From NCBI GenBank assembly GCA_027924645.1, contig BSBN01001149.1, positions 4,278,001-4,342,000 of the forward strand: 64,000 bases of DNA, read 5' to 3'. The notes under the pieces were generated by a model, which was not told the origin of the DNA, did no database searches, and saw only the letters and a program-made list of their open reading frames with translations. Of this stretch, positions 37,701 to 49,700 are shown piece by piece. Within the stretch, counting starts at the first letter, position 1. Each line of letters begins with the position of its first letter. Source of the DNA: Cunninghamia lanceolata (taxonomy: Eukaryota; Streptophyta; Pinopsida; Cupressales; Cupressaceae). Made by a program: the position numbers and the translations under genes.

Positions 37701-40700
37701 TGTCGGAAGCAAGGGCGTTGTTGTGGGGTATCATGATAACTAGGAAGAAGGGGTGGAGGAAGCTGTGGATAGAGGGGGAATCAAAAATAACAGTAAATGC
37801 CCTCAAAGGAGGTGAGGTACAAAATTGGAAGTTGGGGGTATTAATTGAAGAAGCTACATTGTTTTTGCATAGTTTTGAGGACAATATTATTTCTCACATT
37901 GGTAGGAAAGGCAATAAGGTTGCCAATTGGGCTGCCAATCAAGGGGTAAGTAGGAAGATCGGATCAGGGAGTGGATGCATCAAATGGTGGGGTAACTATC
38001 CCAGTGAAGCTCTTAGATTGATGCGGAAGGACGTAAAGGCACACCCCCCGGATAATGGGTTGGAAGCAGTCGATGCAATCATTTAACACAAATAAGGTAG
38101 AGTAAGGAGACAACGAAGCAGCGGCCGATGGTTCATGTGACCATTATTGCAAGGCAGGGTGGCAGGGGATATGAGAGGCCCAAAAAGGGTTTGGCAGAAT
38201 AGCTGTTTCATTTCCTTTAGTTGTTGGGTGTTGTTAGGGTGGTGTGCTTGTGGTGTGCATGGCAATGGTGGATTGTGCAGGTAAACGGAGGAAGCAGGAC
38301 TGTGGTGAGCCGTCGAGGAAATATAAGAAGAGGGTGTCAGGAGTTGATGCCATTGTTGAATTTATTAACTTCATTGGCACCTCTGTAGGTGGATGACAAA
38401 GCTTTGGGATGTCTCCATAGAGCTCGATGGCAAGCCGGAGCTAGGATTGAGGAAGGCAATGGCTAAGTTTCTGCTAGATCCTGGGCACTCCCGTGGAAGG
38501 TGGAAGGCATTTGATGCTGCACAAGCTTTGTCTTGCGCATCACTCATGTTGGCAGTTGCGTGTTCTTACTTGTTACATGATGATTTGTGGGATGTAGTTG
38601 ATTAGGCAGACACCTTTCATGACTGCCTAATGGCTCATCTCAATGCAGTGAAGAAGAGGCAGTAGTGCCTCTGATTAGTTGTGGAAGCTATTGCAAAGCA
38701 CCTGGGGTTGCAGCTACCTGAGGAGGTAATTCCTACCTTCTCTAGGTGTTCTGAGTTGTCGGACGGGAGCGAAGAGGATGATTCTGTCAAAGGCGAAGGA
38801 AAAGAGTAAGATTTTACTGATGGGTCTGCAAATTTTGTTTGATTTTTGAATGGGCATATGGGGTTAAATCTATAAGTTTGGTATTGTGGGGTAGTATTAC
38901 AGTCGGGTGGGCGGGTGCAGGGCATAGAAAAGGTATGAAGGTACTGTTTGTATATATGATTCTGGGGGCTGGGCTTGCGTAATTTGCCTGGCCCCCATAG
39001 ACAAAAGTTGCTATGAACTCTGTTTCAAGCAGTGATGCTGTGGCAGGTTGATAAGGTAGTTTCAGTTAGTATGTTAGTATTTTCAGTTGTATGGAACATA
39101 TGATCTCAGCAGTGGTATAATGGAAGCAGATATTTACGTACAGAGCTTGTCTCTGGTTTTTTTGAGGGTTCCTGGGCCATAATCCATGTTATATTAAACA
39201 AAAAACTGCTGTATGAGTACTGTTTTCACTTTGAAATGGTTAACAATAGGAGAAAGACGAGTTCGAAAGAATAAGACCACTGTTTGCTGATGAATGCCTG
39301 ATTTTTCTTCAAAGCTTGATGCCCCACAGCTGTAGTAGACTGTCAAAATCTTATAAAAACACTGCTGGTGTACCCTGCTGTGACCTGCTGTTGTAAAAGA
39401 TAACAAAGGGGAGAGACCTATTTAATAATAAATCTGTCTTCTAAAACAGGGTACTTAAGGACTGTTTGTCTTTTACGAAACAATGAGTAGCAGCAATCCT
39501 TTAATAATAGCTACTTGCCTTGGAAAGGCATGACTTTTGGAATTGGCGCTTTATCCTAAGATAGAAGATCTAATTTTTTAAAGATTGGTTAGCTATATCA
39601 AAAAGGTGTGCACTTATAACAAACCTTAGCTCCCCCTCCCCTCATAATGGTGTGACCCATTAACCCGTTTGAACACTTTTAGACTTTGCAAATTAGTCCA
39701 TTGTAAGGTGCGTTCTCTTGCTTACTGCATGCTTAGGTATTGTATGTGATGACCTCATTATCCAACTCTTGAAAGAAAGGAGGTCTTGTTTTTTGAGGTG
39801 CCATTACAATGACAACATACATTTCTTACAACTTTATGTTCTCATTTGACATATACATGATTTCACTTTACAATTGTATGCAATCATGCTTTTGCTCATT
39901 CTACACTTGTATGGTCTCATTTTATAATTGTTTGCTCTACTGCAGTTGTACGCAGTCATAGAATTGCCTATTGATGAAAAGGGTAACTACTGTATGTTGC
40001 CATCCAACAAGGGTATTTTTTTCATTCCATAGTTGTATGCAGTCATTTAACAACTGTAAATTTTTTTATAGTTGCATGTGGTCACACAATTTGCCATGGA
40101 ATAAAAGAAATGTATGTCGTCATTACACTTATAGTTGCATGCGGTCACACAATTTGCCATTGATGAAAAGAGTAAAAAATGCATGTTGTCATTACACTTT
40201 CATTCTACAGTTGTATGCAGTCACACAATTTTCCATTGAAGAAAAGCGTTAGAAATGTATGTTGTCATTACACTTTAATTCTATAGCTGTATGCAGTCAT
40301 TCTACAGTTGTACACTTTCTTTCTACAGTTGTATGCAATCATATACTTGCTCTTTGTACAGTATTTTTTTCTTTTTAATTCTTTTTTTCATAGTGTTAGG
40401 GGAGCATTTGATTGTCTCTGGAATGGTTGAGGGACATCTAATACATCCCTGACTATCCCCAAGACATGATCCAATTTTCCCCTAACCCTCCTTGCCCTCC
40501 TTCTGTACCAGGGACACTGTGAGGAACAGTGATGCAGGTTGGGAAGGGGGATGCATCCCCATCTAACCCTGTATGTAACTAGTTTAAAGTGGAAGTCACT
40601 TATCTGATGTTCATGAGTTTTTTCTAACCTAGGGGACATCCCTTGCCCTCCTTCTGTACCAGGGACACTGGGAGGAACAGGGATGCAGGTTGGGAAGGGG

Positions 40701-43700
40701 GATGCATCCCCATCTAACCCTGTATGTAACTAGTTCAAAGTGGAAGTCACTTATCTGATGTTCATGAGTTTTTTCTATCGATTGATATAGCGATGACATT
40801 CTTGGCAACAAGAGTTTCAAGGTTCTTGTAACTTTCACCTAGTGTTAGAGAGTAAATTAATGATGTCATGTGTTAGGGTGGTATTAAGATTTACTATGGA
40901 ACCCTTTCTAGTAGAGTAGAGACTATTGAAGGTTTTATTGATTTTACTGTATGTCTCTAAAAGAATTTTCTTGTATAAAAGTTATCTATAAATATTTGGA
41001 GGTCTCACATTCCTTATGCGCTTGAATGTGCATGCATTCACATTAATTCTATAATTATGTTTGGAAATTCTTTGTGGTTCAAGAAAGGCAGAGCTATATA
41101 TAGAATATCGTTGATGGCCTATCCATCAGGTAGCATCAATCTCTGATGATGAGTCCTAAAGATAGGATTCCAAATGTTGAGTTCTTAAAATCTGGATGTG
41201 GTGAACCCAGAAACTTTCAACAAAACAGGAGACCTAGTCTGTAACCCCGAATTGTCTCATCAAGTAAGATTTGTTTTCTTGAGAATTGATCTTCTTAATG
41301 ATGCCCCTTTTCTAACTATTAACTTCATTAGTTACTAACATCGCCTATTGTATATTTGGTCTTATATATGTCTTCAATGGTGCCAATAGCATTTTAAAAA
41401 AAAATTGAGTGGTTTCCACCTGAACGGTTCCATATATTATATTCAATTTAATATTAGTACTGTCTCCCATTGTGTGTACATATGCCACATGATAGGAATG
41501 TTGTATATAATATTTAGTAAGCTGCTATGAAACATGTCAATTGAGGGATGATCAAAGACTGTCTATTAGATTCTATAATTTTTTATTTTTATTTTGAAGA
41601 AGTGCATCTTATTTTACCCCAGATAACAGATGAGTTGCATCAACTGAGAATTAGGATTACAATTGTAGAGTTAGTCTTTTCCTTTTTATGTTGAAAGCAT
41701 AATCATGCTCTTTTGTATTAATTCAGGGGTGTTGATTGTTGCTGCAGTTTGTTCCAACTAGGTTGACACTTGATGCAAGTGTGACAAGACCACCTCCTCT
41801 ATTGAGTGAAGCTGACTTGTTAGGTTGTATGGATAAGGTACATGAAAAACACATTATGAACATTATTGTTTGTATATATTGAAGTTGGTAACTTTTGAGG
41901 ACAATTTGGTTACGTCAAATATTTTTGATGTGACTATTTCTGATGTTTTAGAAAATGTGATAATAGAGCTATTTTCATATTCTATAATATAATTACTATA
42001 AGAATGCATTTTTCTCATTTCAAGCCTACAAACCACAGGCAGGCATTGGTACTGATGCAACTATGCATGATCACATAAAAAAGCTCCTAGATAGGTGCTA
42101 TGCCACTAAAGATGCAAATACTCGGTTCTGCCCAACAAACCTGGTATGTGATAATTTTACTAACAAATTTATAGTTTGCTTGTATATTCTTTAGGAGGTC
42201 ATGCTTTTATGTCTCATTTGTTTATTAGATTGTAGATTTTTTCTAGGGTATGTGTTTAAGAATTCACCCTCCTATCTCTATTTGTGCTTATTAAATGAAA
42301 AAAATGCTAAAATAGTTAGAAAAGAGTGAGACATATAATTTAGTATAGTTCACACTTATGAATACTGATTGTGAATCTTATGTAAACTTCATGTGATATA
42401 ATATATTGCTTTCATAACTTTGAAAGTTAAGGTTCTTGAATTTCTAGGTTATGGAACCCTATAATGGAACACTATCAAGAAGTTATTATCTAGTTAAATA
42501 TATAGTAGAAATATAGTCGAAACTATGCATCTTAAAAAGTTTAAGGGAGATGTTCTTGCATAAAGGGCAAATGTTGATTGAGTATGATAAAACATTCAAT
42601 TCATACTATATATATGGTTTAGCTATCCTTTCAAGTAGAATGTGTTTGTAGGGAAAACGGCTAAAGAAATCAATAAAATATAAGTTTATTTTGAACAAAA
42701 TCTCTCTTAAGGGCTTGATGATACTTGTGGAGATCACCTTTTGTGACGTAGGTATCTTACAATTGTTGTGGTGGGTCATCTACAATAGAAAATTGGTGAT
42801 GACTTAGATTATCCCAAACAATTTAGTATTTCCTTTCATTATCTCTTGAAAGCAAAACCTTCTTCACTATTTTGTGGGGTACTTTTTGCTTCCTTCTCAT
42901 GACTTTGGCCTCAAGAATGTTGGGGCCACGTACTAGTGCTCAATGGTCCATATCTTTCATGATCCCATCCACAAAATTATCGAGTCTTATGTTGATGTCT
43001 TGCTTGGTAAGTCTAAGTAGAGAGGTGAACATCCTAAAGATCTTCATCGTATCTTTAGCCATCTTAGAGTACATGAGGTCAAGCTTAACCTTGAATAATG
43101 TGTATTTTGTGTCATGGCCGACAAGCTCCAAGGCTTTATCATCTCTAGGTGCAAAATTGAAGTTTGTAAACATCTTAAGAATAATAGCTCACAACTTAAT
43201 ATGGAAGCTTACACAAGGCAAGCCCCCTTTTTCTTGGCTTTTACGACTATAAAGTACTTAAACCAAGCCCTACCAACATAACTTGAAGGGGGTTTTGCTT
43301 CATTCATCGAGCCTAATATCATATATAGGTGTCTTTCTCACCTACCTTAGTCCTTGGGGATGATCCCTCATATTGCAATTTTGGCTAGCGAGTTACCAAC
43401 CATCTAACAACTATACTCTTCATGGTAGATATTAATGAGCTTATTTGCTCATATGTAACTTGAGTACGTGTCCCTTGTGTTTTTGATCCCGTCCCCCACC
43501 AAAAATGTTTTAGGGACATAGGGATAAGTAGGAAACATCTCACCGTCCCCCACCCTATAAAACATTCGAAATGTCCCCAATACGTTAAAAAATGCTCCAA
43601 AATGGCAGGGGACATATAGCCATTCTTGAGATGGCTAGAGGATGCCTAGACATCCCTTGACTGTCCTTGGGGTGGCTAGCTATCCCCTATGGCCTAGCTT

Positions 43701-46700
43701 TTAAAAATGACAAATTTATAAAAACACAAAAATGAGAAAAAGGGGGTGGTGGGGCCCACAAGGAGCCCCACACCCCTTGATAACAATCTGAAACCTAAAA
43801 CAAAGACACTAACACCCACAAACAAAAAGAAGATCTCATTTTGCTGTTTTGCATTTCGTGAGAAGAAGACCAAGAAAGAGAACAACAGTGAGAAGAACAT
43901 AAGATAGCATCAAAACTACATCATTTGAGGTAAGTTTACTATCCATTGTTCATTTACACAAATCCTTTTGCATTCTTTTTTGTTTCTTTCAATTTTTCAA
44001 ACACGTAGGGAGTTGTTTTGGGTTTTTTGTTTTATGTTTGCACTTGTAGTTGTGTTTAAAAAAAAACAATATGAGTAGTAGTGAGGGTTATGGTAGTGAA
44101 AGTGAAGAGGTTATGATTCAAGAAAGAAGCCATAAAGGCCCTAGGGGTTGTTCTAGGTGTGGGTGTGTTGCAGCTATTGGGGGTTCAAATAACCCTTTTG
44201 AATGCCCTTCCACACTCCTAAAAACTTATGCAAAGGGCCCATTCAATCCTGAAAAACTCCTTTTGCAATTTGCAACAATTGCAGACAAAGACCAAAAAAA
44301 TTCAGGGGGGAGTAGAGTTTGGTTATGTCATTTGTGCCACAAGAATTATAGAGGGGGGAGGTGACGAGGTTGCACATGGAGGGTGAGATAAGAAATAAGG
44401 GTGTGCCAATAGTTAATACACAATTTAGCATGTCATTGCCTACCCAAACCATGGATGTTTTGACTGAGAGGGGAGAGGGTTCTCCCAAGGGAAAGTGAAG
44501 GGCTACTATTGTTGTAGGGATGTCCAATATGCAATCATAGGAAGTGGCATAGTTTTCAATTGCCAAATTTTTCTTTGCCCATGCCATCCAATTTCACGTG
44601 GCACGTTCTCCCTATTTCAAACAAATGCTCAAAAACCCCAAGAATGTAAATTCTCTGAAAATTCCTTGTAAATTCAATGATTTTTACGCAACAAATTTGT
44701 GAAATAGATGAAAGGACAGGTGTTGAGGATAAAATTTGCTGCTGTTATAATTGTTATGACAGATTGTTGACTATTAAAAGTCAACAACTATGACTGCCCT
44801 GCTGCAATTCACATTCTGCTGTTATCCTTGGTGGTCTTATGCTTTGTTTGATATAGAAAACAATGATTGTTGCTGCTTTGCAGATGAAGTGTGATTCTCT
44901 GCTTTGAATTCTTGTAATGCCCCCTTCTTAGCCAGTTTGACAGGTAGGAGCAATTAGCCTATTCTAGGGTTCCCATAGGCTAGTGGTTGTTGGTTAGTGA
45001 ACTTAAGTGGGGATTTATGGCAGCTTTGACACAATTGGATGATTGTTTGAGTTCATCGTTCCTTTCGAGGGTGTCTCGGACACATGTTCTAGGACTTACT
45101 ATTTTTAGTAAGTCAGGCAGGGTCACCGGTGGAGCTGGTTTTGACATTTCTATTTTTAGTAACGTCGGTTGGAGCAACTAGCATTTGTTTCATGACATTC
45201 GAAAAGACCAAGGAATAATATTTTAAATGTCGATACATTAAATTAAATTAAATATTTAACTTCTAGTGTTTTAATATAAGTTACTTTATATTATAAAGTA
45301 ACTTAATAAGGGGAGTTATAAGCTGTTTTAAAAAAAGTGAATGTGCTAGGTGTTTTGGGGGCGCCCAACCCATGGGGTCATAAGGAGTCAAAGTAATATT
45401 AAATATTAAAAATCAAAAGACTCCTCTTGAGGCGTGGGAATGAGAAGAGTAAAAGAAAAGAAAACAATTCATTTTGCATCATCTGTTGTCGTGCATTGTT
45501 TTCATGAAGCTTGGCTTTGAGAAGAAGCTGGAAATTTCAAGGGTTTGTAGGGACGAAAACCTCTGCAAATACCACTTCCTACGTGGTTGAGAGATAGCAT
45601 CTGGGAGGTTTGCTGGTGGTCTCATTCAGGGAACACGCTTGTGCTTTGATTGGTAGTTTTTATGAGGGTTTTACACAGGTTTATATGCAGATTTTTGTGA
45701 AAGATTTTGAAGTATGTCACAGCATCTTTTATGAGGAGTTTTGAGTTGGGTTTCAGCCACAAGTATTCCTTCTAGGGCCGTACCAGTGCTGGGATAGGCT
45801 GCCATTGGCATAGAGTTTGATAATTTCTTCAATGCTTGTTGCTTCCTCTTGGGCGCCAAAGTCTCTTCATTCATATTGGCAGGTTTATGTACATTCCAGC
45901 TGCAAATTTGAAGGAATTTTCTGTAGTTTTCTTGCTGTAGCAGCCAAAAACCAGGCCGTACAACACTTTCACTGGGATGTGGCCACTCTAGAGTGTAGTC
46001 GCCTGCATTTAAGGGCATATTCTGCATGTGTAAGCGGCGTCTAGGGCTGTTGCATTAATTGCCATCAACTACATGAAGAAGCACTTGAAGATTGATGTAT
46101 TTGGAGCTGTTCTGTAGCAAACCCTTGCTGGTTCTTGTATATTAGATTTGCAAAATTGAAGAAATGATAATGGGTATGTTACTGTATTAACATTTGTGCC
46201 ATTTCATTATCTAGGTATTTGTAGTTTAAAGTGTTTATGCTATATTTGCATCTGGGCATCTTTGCATGTCATGTATTTCTTTACTATTCTCCAATATTAT
46301 ATGTGAAAATGCAAATGAGCAAACAAACCACACAGCAGTGAACATAAACAAACACAAGCAAAAAATTTGGTCACAGAAAACTCTACAAATAGGGTGTATA
46401 TTACAATTCTGCCTTGTTTGACGTCCTTCTGTCAATCCATCAATGTGGTAGGTGACTAAATGTCAGAGGAAACTTGCTCAATGTGAATGTTTGTTATGTC
46501 CCCATTCCCGATTTAAGTTAATGGGATGAAACCATAGCCTATTAATAATTTCTTGTAGGCTAAAGGTGTTGAGTGGGAAATAATTTTAATAATAAAGTTC
46601 TAAGTTTATCTTTATATTTTATTCTAAAATATTAAAAAGGGATAACTTAATAAGTATTATTATTATTTTAATTAAAAGATCATACTAATGAGATATTAAA

Positions 46701-49700
46701 AGATCTTGTAAGCGGGAAACTTTGGAGGGAAAAGGAAAAACAGAAAAAAGAACTATAAAGGAAGGAAATTCCTCATTGTTTTGCATGCTATTTTATAATA
46801 AAAAACCGCTTTTGTAGAGCATGGACATTTATGTTTATCTTTTAGCAGAGGACGAAAACTCTCATGGTTTCTAGAGAATTGGAGGACAAAATCTCTTCGA
46901 TTCAATTTCAGTGATTTCATCCAGAAACCATATTGTGCTAAGATTGAAGAATTTTCTAGTTTCAGTGTGGTTGTGGAGTTATTTTCAGTTTGAATTTGTG
47001 AAGTTTCTTGTGTTGGACATCTATATAATGTATTCCAGATTTTGGTTTGAATGTCAATGGAGATTATTAATTTACTAAGCAAATGTTAGTACTATTTTCA
47101 AAAGTTATTGTGTGGGGCGATTACTTCAAGGGGCCGTATGATTCTCAATAACTATTAATATTCTAAATTTGCTTTGGGTGCCTATCGCGTCACAAAATTG
47201 ATTCTCTATCTTTTGGAATTGTTGCCTAAACTTGATTTCTGTTCATATAGGAATCACAGTAGTTTGGTATTGAATATCAGCCACTCCATTTATCATTCAA
47301 GTTGTATGATATTGGAATTTCTGAATATTCTATAAATTAAAGTTTCCTACTATACCTTTGTAATGTTCCATTTTTGGCACATTGATTATTATGGGCATTT
47401 GTGCTTGTTCTTAGTCTTTTGGAGGCAATCCAACATGTTTGGGAAGAACTCCAATGTTCTTGGAGTGGTCTTAGTTCAGTCTGCAGAACAGTTAATTGGG
47501 TTTTCCTTATGTAAATGGATAATTTTGTCATGGTTTTGAGCTCAGTTGATGTTCCAAGTAACAGTGATGGTTTCTAAAGTTTGATCGGGCTTCTGGTTTG
47601 CTCTCCAAGATTCTTGGAGGAGTTTTCTATTTTTGGAAAGTCACTCGGAAGGCATCGTTGCACATCCCAAACCTTACAGAGCATATTGGTTCAGTTTATT
47701 TTGCATTCGGAGGCCGTTTGGGATTTTCCGCAAAATTTAATATTTAATGAGCTATTTTAATTATTATTTTCACTTAAGTTCCTAGGGGTGAAAATAATTA
47801 TTAAATTATTAAGTGTTATAGCTCATTAGAAAGGGAAAAACATATTCTTTTATGTAGGCACATAAAAGTGAGCACTTAAGTGGAGGAAAAAAAAATAATT
47901 TAAGTTAGAAGGAAAATGCTATTATTTTCAAGAAATAATTCATTTCCTTTGTAACTCCTCCAGTGCCTTATAAAAGAGAATGAGCTCTCATTTGAAAGGG
48001 GGATGCTATGTTTTTGATATTGATTTGTTTGCAGATGGATTGAACCTGTGAGTTCTTCCATATTCTCTTGAGGACGAAAACCCTCTTGTAGAATCCTCTG
48101 GAGGACAAAACCCCTCTGGAGTTTGAGTGTGGTTTCACACAGAAATCACCATTGTGTTGGAGCTGATTGGATTTGATAGTTTTTTTATTTGAGTTTGGCA
48201 TTTTGATTCCATTTTGTATATTGGAATTCAATTGTAGATGATTTTGTGTGGAGTTTGATTCTATTTTCTATGCTATTGGAGTGATGTTTCTCTATGCCTG
48301 TACCTTGCTGTGCCGTACCAGGGTGAGTAGATGATTTGGAGAAATAAAAAAATTGAAGTTGCTTTGATCCAAGGTTTGTTTGAAATGCATTTGGATGCTA
48401 TTGGCCCCTCATTTCTTTATATCTTCAATAGTGTTTGGGCAGATTATTAATATTGTGGGCCTTCCGTACATATGTTGGGCCGTACATGGTAAATGGTACG
48501 ATTGATCAAATAAATTAATGTTGAAGTTTTTTGGTTTGAAAACATTTGGAGGATATTTGTTTTCCTTAGACGTCTCCTTTCTGAGTAAATTTATTGAGTT
48601 TGATGCAGTTGATTGTCCACGGTGAGCAGCCGTACATGTCTAGCCGTACAGTCCTGGGCATGATAATTATATTGCTGTTGATTATATTTCTAATGCATAT
48701 GATTTAGGAAGTGCTCAGATTTGATTTGTATGGGTTTTAGATCAGATTTATGGTAGTTTGAAGTTGATGTCAGTAGTATGAGAGTTTAGTGTGTTTCCAG
48801 CTCCTTTCATGGTGCCCTACCAGTCCAGAACCGAGATTTTTAACAGCTGTTTGATGATCTTTTGTGAGTCTTGTTCAGTGATCTTCAAATGTTAATAAGT
48901 TTGAAATGCTTATTAGATACTGATGGAAAGACATTGGTGTTATATGCAATAATTATGTGAGTTCCTTATTGGCACCAGACGGCCATACAGCATTACCAGA
49001 GACTGTATTGATGCTTCAGTTCTGATCAGCATGCCATGAGATCTTCTTGTTGGGGATAGTTTCATATTATGAGGTTGAAAACACTAATGGTGAGCAGGGC
49101 CTTCATTTGCATAAGTATTTTGTGGTTCTATATCTGAGTTTGTGTAGCCATACACCACCCTGATAGTCTAAATCTCTGCAGAACAGTATGATCAGCATGA
49201 AATCTCTGAATAGCAGCAATGGAGTGTTAATGATATGTGCGTTCCAGTTGATGCTATGCAGGGTATAATTACATTGGTTTCCAAGATCTTCCAAAGGTTG
49301 ACAAAATTCAAGCTCTAATCATTTATTTTGATTATAATAGCATTGATTTCATTGTAATCTTTCTCTATGCAAAAAAAAACATAAGTACCCCTGGATGGTT
49401 CCACCGCCAGTGAGGAGTAATTGAACTCTTTCCTTTATTGTTTCTACCCACTTGGAGAAGTGGAGAATACCCACTGAATAAGTGGATGGTTTTGTAATTT
49501 CATTATTGTGTTTTCTTACCCACCGAAAAGTGGTGAATTCCCACAACCTTGTGGATGCCTGCATATGCAGATGAATGTTTCTTATTTGCACAATGTTTAA
49601 AATTGTAATCTGAAGCACATTATGCTCTCACCTCGCCAGTTGGGATCTTGGTGATCAGAAGCGTGGAGGAGTTTAATTGTGCTAACATTGGTTATCTTTG

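Larger units (their letters stand above)
32580..39206 (+). mobile_element. LINE (non-LTR retrotransposon), 5'-truncated, interrupted by a solo LTR
   Basis: Domains in order: the end of an endonuclease ([10 protein letters not shown]), reverse transcriptase, the zf-RVT zinc-binding region, then RNase H after the LTR 35582-37280. Its tail, near TCCTGGGCCATAATCCATGT with TATTAAACAAAAAA, is the usual plant LINE 3' end. Sense to TOP3A in intron 3. Many stops and frame changes; not functional. Confidence 0.88.

Noticed and set aside
39830..40345. Short repeats considered as a CRISPR array
   Set aside because: Spacing is irregular, repeats are imperfect, and the context is a plant intron.
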